Program-made: the position numbers and the translations under genes | Assembly: GCA_027011235.1 (NCBI GenBank) | Contig: JALVAI010000088.1 | Location: 1 to 35,436, forward strand | From: Desulfobulbaceae bacterium | Lineage (GTDB): Bacteria; Desulfobacterota; Desulfobulbia; Desulfobulbales; Desulfobulbaceae | Length of the DNA: 35,436 nucleotides | Direction: 5' to 3' | The notes under the pieces: model-generated | What the model saw: the letters and a program-made list of their open reading frames with translations, nothing else | Databases searched by the model: none | What the model was told of the DNA's origin: nothing | Shown: positions 13,615 to 23,300 of the stretch, piece after piece | Numbering within the stretch: position 1 is the stretch's first letter | How the letters are laid out: each line of letters opens with the position of its first letter

Positions 13615-14361
13615 ATGAAGGATATTCAGAATCTGCGTGATGACAGGCGGATAAATATCCGCAAGGTCGGGGTAAAGACAATCTCCTACCCGATTACGGT
13701 CCTGGACCGGGCAAAACGGGTCCAGCAGACGGTGGCCACGGTCAACATGTATGTCAACCTGCCGCACAGGTTCAAGGGCACCCACATGAGCCGGTTTGTG
13801 GAGATCCTCAACCGGTTTCACGGTCGTTGCAGTTTTGACGATTTTCATACTATTCTTCAGGAAATGAAGGAGCGGCTCGAGGCAGAGGCCGCCCACCTTG
13901 AAATCGAATTTCCCTATTTTCTGCAAACTGATCATTCCGGCAGTGATATCGGGGTAGACAGGTATCTGTGCCGCATGCATGGCGCCCTGGAGCAAGATGA
14001 TGACCTGGTCCTGGAGATAGAGGTGCCAATTCACCTGCCCGGCGTAAATATCGGCAGCGGCGAGCTGCCCCGGTCCATGGGGCTCTGGGGCCGGGCATCG
14101 GTTGCTGTCCGGTTTTATCACTTTATCTGGATTGAGGAGTTGATTGAACTGATTGAAGATTCCCTGGCAGAGTGTGTTGTGACGGCCGGTTCAGTGGAGT
14201 CTGTCTGCCGCAGTGTCGGCCGTGTTTTAGCCGACCATCCTGATATCCGCTGGTTTCAGGTTGTTGTGGAAAATCTTGCCCACGGCTTTTCCATCTTTGC
14301 CACGGTATCAGGGGATAAATGTTCCGCTGTTGTTGAGGATTCAGAGGTGTCTGCCCGCTGA
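13615..14361 (+). CDS. Divergent FolE2/MptA-type GTP cyclohydrolase homologue lacking the catalytic Cys motif
   Basis: The fold family is clear: DRRINIRKVGVKTISYPI at the N-terminus, VNLPHRFKGTHMSRFVEILN (residues 47-66), HLEIEFPYF (94-102) and FIWIEELIELIE (170-181) are hallmarks of FolE2, which makes dihydroneopterin triphosphate from GTP. The core motif that follows VPVT in active enzymes, with a zinc-ligand Cys in a CPCSKE-like segment and a GAHNQR stretch, is absent. Here residues 138-161 read PIHLPGVNIG and SMGLWGRA, with no Cys or His in the expected places. The C-terminal SIHNHSA-type motif is also lost (NLAHGFSIFA). The frame is intact on both sides, so this is divergence and not a frameshift. 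It may have a different activity or a structural role. No clear ribosome-binding site precedes the ATG. It lies 46 bp before glyS. Confidence 0.75.
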   Translation: MKDIQNLRDDRRINIRKVGVKTISYPITVLDRAKRVQQTVATVNMYVNLPHRFKGTHMSRFVEILNRFHGRCSFDDFHTILQEMKERLEAEAAHLEIEFPYFLQTDHSGSDIGVDRYLCRMHGALEQDDDLVLEIEVPIHLPGVNIGSGELPRSMGLWGRASVAVRFYHFIWIEELIELIEDSLAECVVTAGSVESVCRSVGRVLADHPDIRWFQVVVENLAHGFSIFATVSGDKCSAVVEDSEVSAR

Positions 14362-14407
14362 AACGTATTGGTATCGAAAAATTTTTCCAAGAGAAAGAAG
14401 AAAATCA

Positions 14408-16498
14408 ATGAACGAACTGCTGTTTGAAATTGGCACAGAAGAAATACCGGCAGGCTATATAGGGCCTGCCCTGAGTTTTATGGAATCTTTTGCCGGGCGG
14501 CGTCTGGCCGATCTTGGCCTTGCCCATGGGCGGATTTCCACAGTTGGCACGCCCAGGCGTCTGACGCTGATGGTGGAGGAGCTGCAGGACAAACAGCAGG
14601 ACACAAAGACCGAACATATCGGGCCGGCATACAGGGCCGCCTTTGACAATGAGGGCAAACCGACCAAGGCCGCTCTCGGCTTTGCCCGTTCCAAAGGGGT
14701 TGATGTTGACGATCTGCAGGTGGTGACAACGAAAAAAGGTGAATATCTGATGCTGGTGGAAGAGGTTCCGGGTAAACCGGCCAGGGAATTGCTGCCTGAT
14801 CTGCTGCTTGATCTTGTTTGCGAGATTCCCTTCCCGAAATCAATGCACTGGGCCAATAGTTCACTGGCCTTTGCCCGGCCCCTGCAATGGCTGCTGGCCC
14901 TGTATGACGGCAAGGTCATCCCAATTGAAATCGAGGGGATAACAGGCAATGATCAAACCTGCGGCCATCGGTTCATGGCGCCTGAATTCTTCCCGGTACA
15001 GGACAGCGCCGGCTACCTGCAATCCCTGGAAAAACATTTTGTTATTGTTGATCCCGCGCGCCGCAAACAGCTTGTAAAGGAGGCCGTGGAAAAGGCGGTT
15101 CGGGAAAAAGAGGTCACCAGCAAAGGGCTTGCCGGAGGCCGCCCCCTGCTTGACGAGGGACTTCTTGATACGGTTACCAACCTGGTTGAGATTCCCTGGG
15201 GTGTATGTGGTGAATTTGATGACAAATTTCTTGTGTTGCCGCGTGAGGCCCTGGTTACATCTATGCGGGAACATCAGAAATATTTTCCGGTGATCAAGGA
15301 TAATGGTGATTTGCTGCCGTTTTTTGTCGCTGTCAACAATACGAGAATTGATGATCAGGAGATGGCGGCAAGCGGACATGAACGTGTTCTCCGTGCCCGT
15401 CTTGAGGATGGCCTGTTCTTTTTTAACGAGGACAAGAAGCAGCGCCTCGAGGACCGGTTGCCTAAACTTTCCGGAATTATCTTTCAACAGAAACTGGGCA
15501 GCATGGAGGCCAAGAGTGGCCGTATGGCGCACCTTGCCGGTGTGCTGGCCGATCAGCTGGATCCGTCTGTCAAGGAACATGCGGTCCGGGCGGCCCGCCT
15601 GGCCAAGGCTGACCTGCTCACGGAAATGGTGGGAGAGTTCCCCTCTTTGCAGGGTGTGATCGGCTGTGAATACGCACGCCTCGACGGAGAGCCGGAACCG
15701 GTTGCCGTGGCCATTGCCGAGCATTACATGCCCGTGCGGGCAGGTAGTGAACTTCCCCAGACCCTGGTGGGCGCAATCGTTGGTATAGCCGATCGTCTCG
15801 ACACCCTGGCCGGCTGTTTTGCCATTGGAGAAAAGCCGACTGGTAACAAGGACTCTTTTGGTCTGCGCCGCCAGGCAATCGGCCTGATAAATATTATTCG
15901 CGGTCTTGATCTGTCCCTGTCCCTGAAAGACATGCTGACCCGTGCCCTTGCGGGCTATGAAGGGATTGTCGAGACCGATTCCAGGATAGTGGCTGAGGTG
16001 GTGGCATTTATTCGGCTTCGTTTTGAAAATGAACTGCTTGCCGGCGGTTATGATCAGGATGTCATCAAGGCCGCCACATCGGTTGATTTTGACGATCTGC
16101 GGGACTGTCTGCTTCGTATCGAGGCCTTGAAAAACATTCGTGGCCGTGAGGCCTTTGTTGTTCTTTCCGGTTCATTCAAACGGATCAGGAATATCACCAA
16201 AAAAAATGAAACAACCGATGTGCGTGCAGACCTGCTGGTCGAGGAGGCGGAAAAAGAACTGCATGAGGTGGTTGAACGGGTGCGCAGCGAGGCGCAGCCG
16301 TTGATTGATGCCCAGGACTATGACCGGGCCCTGGAAGTTCTTTTACAGATGAAGGGGCCGGTGGATCGGTTTTTCGATGAGGTCATGGTTATGGCGGAAG
16401 ATGAACAGTTGCGGACCAACCGGCTCAACCTGTTGACCGTCCTGCGGCAATTGGTCCTGCGTATCGGCGATATTTCCCGGATGCATACAGATGATTAG
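14408..16498 (+). CDS. glyS: Glycyl-tRNA synthetase beta subunit
   Basis: The beta subunit of the bacterial alpha2-beta2 glycyl-tRNA synthetase binds and positions tRNA-Gly. The 696-residue length is standard. It begins LLFEIGTEEIPAGYIGPAL, the typical N-terminus, and contains GTPRRL, the LPREALVTSMREHQKYFPV block, the HD-like region HAVRAARLAKADLLTEMVGEFPSLQG and the C-terminal anticodon-binding-like segment with DRFFDEVMVMAED. I use ATG 14408; a longer frame reading from 14261 would overlap the folE2-like gene. The alpha subunit gene glyQ normally sits directly upstream but is not in this window; the divergent folE2 homologue occupies that place. Confidence 0.95.
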   Translation: MNELLFEIGTEEIPAGYIGPALSFMESFAGRRLADLGLAHGRISTVGTPRRLTLMVEELQDKQQDTKTEHIGPAYRAAFDNEGKPTKAALGFARSKGVDVDDLQVVTTKKGEYLMLVEEVPGKPARELLPDLLLDLVCEIPFPKSMHWANSSLAFARPLQWLLALYDGKVIPIEIEGITGNDQTCGHRFMAPEFFPVQDSAGYLQSLEKHFVIVDPARRKQLVKEAVEKAVREKEVTSKGLAGGRPLLDEGLLDTVTNLVEIPWGVCGEFDDKFLVLPREALVTSMREHQKYFPVIKDNGDLLPFFVAVNNTRIDDQEMAASGHERVLRARLEDGLFFFNEDKKQRLEDRLPKLSGIIFQQKLGSMEAKSGRMAHLAGVLADQLDPSVKEHAVRAARLAKADLLTEMVGEFPSLQGVIGCEYARLDGEPEPVAVAIAEHYMPVRAGSELPQTLVGAIVGIADRLDTLAGCFAIGEKPTGNKDSFGLRRQAIGLINIIRGLDLSLSLKDMLTRALAGYEGIVETDSRIVAEVVAFIRLRFENELLAGGYDQDVIKAATSVDFDDLRDCLLRIEALKNIRGREAFVVLSGSFKRIRNITKKNETTDVRADLLVEEAEKELHEVVERVRSEAQPLIDAQDYDRALEVLLQMKGPVDRFFDEVMVMAEDEQLRTNRLNLLTVLRQLVLRIGDISRMHTDD

Positions 16499-16528
16499 AA
16501 ATTTTGCCGCTGGCTTTCAGCGGGTGGC

Positions 16529-16579
16529 AACAATTAAGAAAAAAGCCGCCCATGCCGGGCGGCTTTTTTCTTAATTGTT
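16529..16579. terminator. Bidirectional terminator between convergent glyS and resC
   Basis: A perfect inverted repeat with 23-bp arms (16529-16551 and 16557-16579) and a 5-base ATGCC loop. The GC-rich core GCCGCCC/GGGCGGC is flanked by an A-run on one side and a T-run on the other, so it can stop transcription from both directions. A smaller CCGCTG/CAGCGG hairpin (16507-16523) precedes it without a T-run. Confidence 0.95.
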
Positions 16580-16619
16580 CAAGTTTGGTGCCTGTGAAGG
16601 CATTTTGACGAACCGCTTT

Positions 16620-17471
16620 TCAGCTGGCGCCATAGCTGTGCAGGCCGGAAAGGAGAAAATTGACACCGAAGTAGGTGAAAAATACGGATATAAACCCGAT
16701 AATGGCCAGCCAGGCGATACGGCTGCCGCTCCAGCCCCTGGTAAAGCGGGCATGCAGGGTTGAGGCATAGATAAACCAGGTGATAATCGACCAGGTTTCC
16801 TTAGGATCCCAACTCCAGTAGGTGCCCCAGGCCTCATTGGCCCATACCGCGCCGGTGATGATACCGGCGGACAGCCACATGAAACCGAAGATAATGGTTT
16901 TATGGGTCAGATCATCAATGACTTTCAATTCGGGCAGGGAGCCTGTAAAGGAATCCTGCTTCTTTCCCTTTTTGATGCCGGACTTTTTCAGCAGGTACAT
17001 GAGGCCAAGACCACCGGCCACGGCAAAGGCGCCATAGCCGATAAAACAGGTGATAACATGGGCCAGAAGCCAGTTCGACTGCAGGGCCGGCACCAGCGGA
17101 CTGATCTGCTGGTTGATTCGCTTGGCAAAGGAGGCGTAGGCCATGGCCGCCACCGCAAAGGGCATGACAAAGGCGCCCACCACCCTGGCCTTGAATTTAA
17201 ACTCCATAAAAATATAAAACAGGGTGGTACACCAGGCAAAGAAAACCAGGGATTCGTACATATTGGTGAGCGGCGCATGACCGATTCCCATCTGATAGGA
17301 TTCCAGCCAGCGCAGGCCAATGGCCGCTGTCTGGACGAGAACGCCGATAATGGCAAACCCAAGACCGATGGTGCCGACTTTTTTCTTTTTGAACACCAGC
17401 AGGGCAACGTAAAAAACCGCGGAAAGCAGATAACAGAGCGTCGTGATGCCAAAGAGTTGTGAGCTGTTCAT
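16620..17471 (-). CDS. resC: Cytochrome c biogenesis protein ResC/CcsA type (WWD domain)
   Basis: Haem-handling membrane subunit of the system II cytochrome c maturation pathway; naming varies (ResC, CcsA, or CcsB in some databases). The 283-residue protein has about eight membrane spans. The diagnostic WWD motif reads WANEAWGTYWSWDPKETWS near residues 210-228, and likely haem-ligating histidines occur in GIGHAPLTN, LLAHVITC and LHARF. It works with ResB, encoded just upstream in the same operon, to deliver haem to apocytochromes outside the membrane. That fits the twelve CxxCH motifs encoded at 2871 and 5675. It ends at the shared bidirectional terminator. Confidence 0.93.
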   Translation of the reverse strand: MNSSQLFGITTLCYLLSAVFYVALLVFKKKKVGTIGLGFAIIGVLVQTAAIGLRWLESYQMGIGHAPLTNMYESLVFFAWCTTLFYIFMEFKFKARVVGAFVMPFAVAAMAYASFAKRINQQISPLVPALQSNWLLAHVITCFIGYGAFAVAGGLGLMYLLKKSGIKKGKKQDSFTGSLPELKVIDDLTHKTIIFGFMWLSAGIITGAVWANEAWGTYWSWDPKETWSIITWFIYASTLHARFTRGWSGSRIAWLAIIGFISVFFTYFGVNFLLSGLHSYGAS

Positions 17472-17561
17472 TCGTTATTCCATGAAGTTTGATTAATCGC
17501 CAAGGGGGCTTCTTTCTTCTGAATCCATAACCTGATCTCTCAGAGCAAAAAGGGGGTGAGC

Positions 17562-18941
17562 TCAGGCCATCTGTTGTTGAAACTCATCAACCAATCTGGA
17601 AAATACTTTTTCAAAGCCTACCTTATTCTTATGGGCGCTGCCAGCGAAAATCAGGGTGGTCTGTCCGGCCTCTTCCCGGATAAAGGCGTAAATCTTGCGA
17701 TGGGACATGAAAAAAGCGACAAAGAGCCCGAAAAGCATCATCCCGCAGCCAACATAGACAAACCAGACCCCAGGGTCCTTGGTGACCTGGAGACCGGTTG
17801 CGTAGAGCTGTTTAACCGTCAGTTCATACTCGCCTGAGGGCCGTTTGATAATGGCCTTCTGGCCGTTGTTCACCCAGAAGATCGCTGGATCGGCCTGATT
17901 GTCGGAGAACCATATCTTTATTCGCTGTACGGCCTCGCCACGGACCTCCTGGTTGATGATGCCAAAGGAAACAGGCAGTATCTTTGATTTGATTTGTGTG
18001 CCGCCACCAATGATCCGGTTCTCTTTCTGATTGGTCTTTTTGTCCACAAGAACGGTCAGAAAATCCGAATATGGCTGATAGGAAGACTGGTAAAAGGTAA
18101 TGCCCCTGTAGGTGAGAGGTTTGTTGACCTTGAGATCATGGACGGTTGAGCCGTCTTTTAAGGGAACAGGTTTGCCGTTTTCCAGCACGCTCACTTTGGA
18201 AAGATAGGTCTTGGGCATGCCGTTTGCGTAGTATTCGATGGTAAAATAATTACAGCGAACAGTGAATCCCAGATCTATTTTTTTGCCGTTGGCAAATGAG
18301 TAAATGAAATTTGTTTCCCGGCTCTCCGGAATCATGATCGAGCCTTTAAAGGCGAACTTTTCGTTATGGAGCACCTTGCGGGCAAAGGTTGGTGAGCCGA
18401 TAACCGCCCCGATCAGGATGACCAGGATGGAAAGGTGAACGATATACACACCAAACCTGGTCCACGCACCCCGCTGGGCAAAGAGCAGGATACCGCCGTC
18501 CTTTTCTCTTTTTGTGGTTTTCCATCCCCTGCCATGGAGATAATCGGTCACTCGCCGGACACTTTGTTCAGGTGGAAGGGGCAGGGCAAGTGTTTTCCTG
18601 ATCTTCATCCTGGCAAGCTGTTCCGTCTTTATAGTCAGATTGTCCTTTTTGACCAGCCGGATAACATTGGGGATTCGTTCAAGACTGCAGACAATAAGAT
18701 TAAGGCTGAAAATTCCCAGGAGGCTGAGGAACCACCAGGAATTATACATATCGGTCAGTTCAAGAACCTGGAACAGGTGGGCTGTCTTTTCCCCATATTC
18801 TTTGACGTATTGCGCCGCCGGCTGGTTCTGCTGGATAACCGTGCCGAATATCGAGGTTGCGGCAAGAATAAAAAGAAGAAAAAGAGCCAGCCTGACCGAG
18901 GCAAAGAAGGCCCATACGGGATTTTTTTTTCTACTGCTCAT
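17562..18941 (-). CDS. resB: Cytochrome c biogenesis protein ResB/Ccs1
   Basis: Partner of ResC in system II maturation, 459 residues. Membrane spans occur near residues 10-30, 65-90 and 155-180, followed by a large periplasmic domain and a final span near residue 400-420 (WFVYVGCGMMLFGLFVAFFMSH). Family hallmarks include WAFFASVRLALFLLFILAATSIFGTVI at the N-terminus (the first helix, quoted only in outline beyond its core), WWFLSLLGIFSLNL and LTYRGITFYQSSYQP. I place the start at ATG 18941, preceded by GGAAGATACC; a TTG four codons upstream is less likely. It is 90 bp before resC. Confidence 0.92.
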   Translation of the reverse strand: MSSRKKNPVWAFFASVRLALFLLFILAATSIFGTVIQQNQPAAQYVKEYGEKTAHLFQVLELTDMYNSWWFLSLLGIFSLNLIVCSLERIPNVIRLVKKDNLTIKTEQLARMKIRKTLALPLPPEQSVRRVTDYLHGRGWKTTKREKDGGILLFAQRGAWTRFGVYIVHLSILVILIGAVIGSPTFARKVLHNEKFAFKGSIMIPESRETNFIYSFANGKKIDLGFTVRCNYFTIEYYANGMPKTYLSKVSVLENGKPVPLKDGSTVHDLKVNKPLTYRGITFYQSSYQPYSDFLTVLVDKKTNQKENRIIGGGTQIKSKILPVSFGIINQEVRGEAVQRIKIWFSDNQADPAIFWVNNGQKAIIKRPSGEYELTVKQLYATGLQVTKDPGVWFVYVGCGMMLFGLFVAFFMSHRKIYAFIREEAGQTTLIFAGSAHKNKVGFEKVFSRLVDEFQQQMA

Positions 18942-19460
18942 GGTATCTTCCAAAACTGTTGAGGGAAACTCGCTGGCAGCGGGTCATAATTAGCGGCTCT
19001 CCCGGATTCGGCAGTTATTCGGCCTTGCGCTCAACAGATCCCGACAAGACCGGTTGGCAAGACGTTGGCATTACTTCATCGTCGCTGGCGGAAACAGGTA
19101 AAAAAAAACGACAGGGCATTGTTGTTCTATACTTGAAGCGCCAAAAAAGGTTCCGGACAATATGCCCTATCAGTGTTCACATTGTGGCATGACCTTTCTT
19201 GCTACCACACTCATTTTTCTTTGTCAATTGATGGCATTGTAAAATCGGGATAAATGACGATATGGGTGTCATGTCATAAAATCAAACCATAACAAATGGT
19301 TGCAGGTAAGGGCGCTGTCAATGGAAAGGCTGGCAATGCCGTCCGCATTTGATGACGGTCGGATAGAGAATCGGGTCAGCATCTGGCAACCTGGTCCTGC
19401 CCGCCATGCCGAAAATTGTTCAATGATCATTTAATGATAATTTAAACTTTTGTCCTTCTT
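18942..19460. other. Intergenic region upstream of resB, no supported gene
   Basis: 519 bp between the divergent resB and the hypothetical gene at 19461. I see no convincing promoter. A 26-codon ORF on the plus strand (19162-19242) begins MPYQCSHCGMTF, like the start of a zinc ribbon, but has only a weak ribosome-binding site and a hydrophobic tail, so it may be a gene remnant. The stretch from about 19200 is more AT-rich than neighbouring genes. Confidence 0.4.
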
Positions 19461-19769
19461 ATGTCCTTGATTTCCATTGAATCCCTGCGGCCCCATGTTC
19501 TTCGGCTGCTCGCAAAGGCCGATCCACCGTTTGGCCTGGAGCTGTTATCGTTTAAACGGGACCGCAGCGTTGCCGTGTTCCGCCTGTCAGACCAGAGGTA
19601 TTTCCTGGTTGAGCACGGGTTTATCAGACAGGAGCACATTGTTGAAGCCGCCGGCTTATCCCGTCTGTTAAAGGTAATAATAAAACGGGAGTTCCCTCGA
19701 AGTCATAAGGTTCGACTGGTCAAAATTTCTGTGCCGAATGAATTACTGCAAACCCACCAAGGGATATAA
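19461..19769 (+). CDS. Small hypothetical protein
   Basis: An ORF of 102 residues whose product I do not recognise. The protein is basic and soluble, with an alpha/beta-looking pattern: ESLRPHVLRLLAKADPP, then strand-like FGLELLSFKRDRSVAVFRLSD and YFLVEHGFI, then a helix with SRLLKVIIKREFPRSHKVRLVKI. There is no signal peptide, membrane span or clear DNA-binding motif, although the short size and basic C-terminal half would suit a small regulatory or nucleic-acid-associated protein. The ribosome-binding site before ATG 19461 is poor, which lowers confidence. It stands alone between long non-coding stretches. Confidence 0.5.
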   Translation: MSLISIESLRPHVLRLLAKADPPFGLELLSFKRDRSVAVFRLSDQRYFLVEHGFIRQEHIVEAAGLSRLLKVIIKREFPRSHKVRLVKISVPNELLQTHQGI

Positions 19770-19776
19770 TAGACGA

Positions 19777-19917
19777 TCAGCGCTGAGAGGCACAAACTTT
19801 GAAAGATGAATTTTGAAAGATGAAAATATCACATGAGAACAGTATTGCATGCGTATTTTCAGAAAATTTTTTTTCCATTTTTGTTTTATATGAGCTGCAA
19901 TACAGAAGATAGCTCAC
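19777..19917 (-). CDS. Possible 46-residue small protein with strong ribosome-binding site
   Basis: It begins at GTG 19917, six bases after AGGAGGAGG on the minus strand, the strongest Shine-Dalgarno sequence in the neighbourhood. The peptide starts VSYLLYCSSYKTKMEKKF and is rich in Phe, Ser and Lys. The start lies inside another, 49-codon minus-strand ORF (19886-20035) in a different frame, which itself lacks a ribosome-binding site. Composition is unusual, and the AT-rich region makes chance ORFs likely, so this is only a candidate. Confidence 0.2.
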   Translation of the reverse strand: MSYLLYCSSYKTKMEKKFSENTHAILFSCDIFIFQNSSFKVCASQR

Positions 19918-20232
19918 CTTTTTCCTCCTCCTGTTTACGCAAATCGCCCGGAGCCGAACCTTTCAGAATTATATGTTTTCCATTTTCCGGCTCTAAATCC
20001 TGAAAGTTTTCGCTTTTTTTTTGAGAATGAGTCATGGTAAAAAGTAGGTAAGCTCCCCTGCGTTATCGGTGAGTGAGACAAAATACCAGGCATAAAGGCG
20101 GGAAAAGCTGCTCCTTATATCCGGGTAAACGCGGAAGATTTACTACTTCTTTACCTCTGCCCTATCCTCGCCCCTCAAGGTGGGGATGGTGTTCTGTTTC
20201 TGTACGTAACCCCGCGAATTAGCTTTTATCCG

Positions 20233-20259
20233 GCCATATTTGAAAATATTTGGCTTTTT
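20233..20259 (+). terminator. Terminator-like hairpin upstream of the hybrid kinase
   Basis: GCCA-TATTT pairs with AAATA-TT-TGGC, with a two-base bulge and a very small loop, and TTTTT follows (20255-20259). It would stop plus-strand transcription entering from the hypothetical gene or from the intergenic region before the kinase gene at 20317. Confidence 0.4.
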
Positions 20260-20316
20260 ACCGCTATCAGGCCTTAATTCAGGACAAAGACTCTGTCTCT
20301 CCAGTGAAGGGACCCG

Positions 20317-23300
20317 GTGGTTTTCATGACCATTTATCAATTGGGCAGAATATATGGTTCGGGCTTTTTCCGGTTGATCGCCATCCTTTACTGGGCTGTT
20401 GTAGCCTGTGCTCCTTTGTCTGTCTGGGCCGGGGAGGCAAAGGTGGTGCGGGTTGGCTATTATGACAACCCGCCTAAACTTTTTCGTGGGCATCAGGGCG
20501 CGCCAAAGGGGATTTTCCCGGAAATTCTTGCGGTTATAGCAAAAAATGAAAACTGGCGCCTTAAATGGGTTCCAGGAAGCTGGTTGCAGGGATTGCGTAA
20601 TCTCGAATCCGGCCGCATAGATATCATGCCCGATGTCGCCTATTCCACTCAAAGAGCAGGGATATACGATTTTTCAGATGAGGCGGTTTTCGTCAACTGG
20701 GGGACACTGTATACCCGTCCGGGGCTGCATGTTGACAATATCCCCGATCTTGCGGGAAAACGCGTCGCCGTTATGCGGGGAAGTATCCATGCCGATGGTG
20801 AAGAGGGAATACGCAACCAGGTCAAAAAGTTTAATATTTCTTGCCGATTTGTCGAATTTGATAATTATCAGAATGTATTTCAGGCCCTGCAGAATGATCT
20901 CGCCGATGTCGGCGTTGTCAATCGGCTGTTCGGGTCTACCTCCCAGGAGCTGTATGATGTCCTGCCGACAACGGTGGCCTTTAATCCACGGCACCTGAAA
21001 TTCGCTTTTCCCAAAAATAAAGCCTCCACCGCTTATCTGAAGGTGACCATTGACCGGTACCTGAAAGAGGCCCGCCAGAATCCGGATTCGGCAATCGCCC
21101 ACATTATTAATTCCTATGTGTCGGATATTTCAATGCGGCTTCATGTTGAGGCTGAACAGGTCTATCTTACCAAACCGGAAAAGGCATGGATTAAATCGCA
21201 TCCAGTGATCAGGGTCGGCATTGATCCAGAATTCGCACCCTTTGAATACATTGATGACAACGGGAATTACTGTGGTTTTGCCGCTGATTATATCAAGTTG
21301 CTCAACAAACGTCTGGGCCTTCATCTTGAGGTTGTGCACGGATTGAGCTGGCAGGAGGTGGTACGCAGGGCCAAAAGCAAAGAAATCGACATGCTTTCGG
21401 CAGTGGGTTTTTCCGAAAAACGGTCCCGGTTTTTGGCCTACTCCATTCCCTATCTCGGTTTTTACCGTATGGTTTTCTGCCGCGCCGATGCCCCGTTTAT
21501 TTCGGGTGTACCGGATCTGGCTCGGCTGAATATCGCCGTCCAGGCAAACACCTCCCATGCGGCCTGGATCCAGGAGCATACCAGCCTGACACCCCATTAT
21601 TATGACACGTTGAAAGAGACAATCCTGGCCGTAGCCAGGGGCGAGGATGATGCCTTTATCGGCAATCTCGCTGTTTGCACCTACTGGATACGTAAACTTA
21701 ATATTACCAATCTGCGTGTAGCCGCCCCCGTTTCCCTGGAGCGTCAGCTTCTATACATGGCTGTTCGGAAGGACTGGCTGCCCCTTGTGGGGATCCTCAA
21801 TAAGGGGATTCGTTCGATTTCACCCCAGGATGCCGAGGCAATACGAAACCGGTGGCTTGCCGCCGGGTATTCAGTCGGCATGTCGAAAAAGATCATTTAT
21901 CAGCGTCTGGCCGTCATAGCGTTGTTTTCCCTGTTTGCCATAGGGTTTTTCTGGTTCTGGAACACCAGGCTGAAAAGGGAGATCGTCCGGAGAAAAGAAG
22001 CTGAAGACGCTCTGTTGCAAGTCCAGGGCAAGCTGGTGCGTAAAGTCGCCGAACGCACCCGAAAACTGCAGGAGAATAAAAATTATCTGCAGGCGATCTT
22101 TAATGCGCCCAATGAGGCCATCTTTATCCATGACCCTGAATCCGGCTCCATCCTTGATGTCAACAAGACCATGCTTGAAATGTATGGTGTTACCTATGAG
22201 GAGGCTTTAAAGGCACGGGTGGGAGACCTCAGCCTGGGAGAGCATCCCTATGACGAGGAAGAGGCCATTTCGTATATGCAACGCACAGCAAATGAGGGGC
22301 CACAGACCTTTGAATGGTTGTCCAGGAGAAAGAATGGTGAACTCTTTTGGACCGAAATAGGGTTGACCCTGACAAAAGTTGCCGGCAGGGCCTATATCAT
22401 TGCTGTGGTCCGTAATATTGACGAAAAAAAGAAAAATGAGCAGATGCTTGTAGCCGAACAGGAGCGCCTTGCTGTCACCCTTCGCAGTATAGGTGAAGGG
22501 GTCATTGCCGTTGATATGGAAGGAGCTGTCGTTCTCTTGAACAGGGTTGCGGAACAGTTGACGGGCTGGAGCTTTGAAGAGGCACGGGGCATGCCCTATT
22601 CCAGGGTTTTTTCCCTTGTGGATGAAGAGACCAACGGGCCGGTGGAAGATCCGGTTGACATGGTTTTTCGTCAGGGGACTGCTGTTGGTTTTTCCCATCA
22701 CCGCGCATTACGGGCCAAAGATGGTAAGGTGCGCAGTATTGCCGATAGCTGTGCGCCCATCCGTGACCGTGATTCCCGGGTGATCGGTGTTGTTCTTGTG
22801 TTTCGGGATGTTTCCAACGAAAGGAAAATTGAAGAGGAACTGCTCAAGGTCCGGAAACTGGAATCGCTTGGAGTGCTTGCTGGGGGAATAGCCCATGATT
22901 TCAATAATATCCTGTCGGCAATCACCGGCAATATTGAATTAACAAGAAAAATGACCTCTACGGATGTACGGGCCGCCTCCCTGCTCGATGATGCCTTGAA
23001 GGCCTGCGGTCGGGCTGAAAAACTGACCAAACAGCTCCTTACCTTTGCCAAAGGCGGCGAACCCATCAGGGAGACGGCTTCCCTGTGTCGGCTGATCCAG
23101 GATTCCGCCGATTTTGTGCTGCGTGGAAGTTCTGTGTCCTGCTCCTATGATTTTCCCGATGATCTGTGGCCGGTACACGTGGACAAGGGACAGATCAGCC
23201 AGGTCATACAGAACATTATCATCAATGCCAGGCAGGCCATGGAGGACGGAGGGACAGTGCGCATCAAATGTGCAAATATTGGTAACGGGGCATCGGAACC

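Larger units (their letters stand above)
19770..20316. other. AT-rich, structured intergenic region upstream of the hybrid kinase
   Basis: 547 bp without a confident gene. It contains two overlapping minus-strand ORFs (19886-20035, 49 codons; and 19777-19917, starting GTG behind a perfect AGGAGGAGG), two interlocked inverted repeats with pseudoknot topology (19951-20006), and a terminator-like hairpin on the plus strand (20233-20259). Any of these could belong to a small RNA or a small-protein gene; none is secure. Confidence 0.4.

Noticed and set aside
14030..14110. Possible frameshift destroying the FolE2 Cys motif
   Set aside because: The other two frames across this stretch do not give CPCSKE or GAHNQR, and the used frame matches the family on both sides, so in-frame divergence is the better explanation.
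19162..19242. Short ORF beginning MPYQCSHCGMTF, like a zinc ribbon
   Set aside because: Only 26 codons, weak ribosome-binding site, and the sequence after the CxxC pair is unlike a zinc ribbon; at most a remnant.
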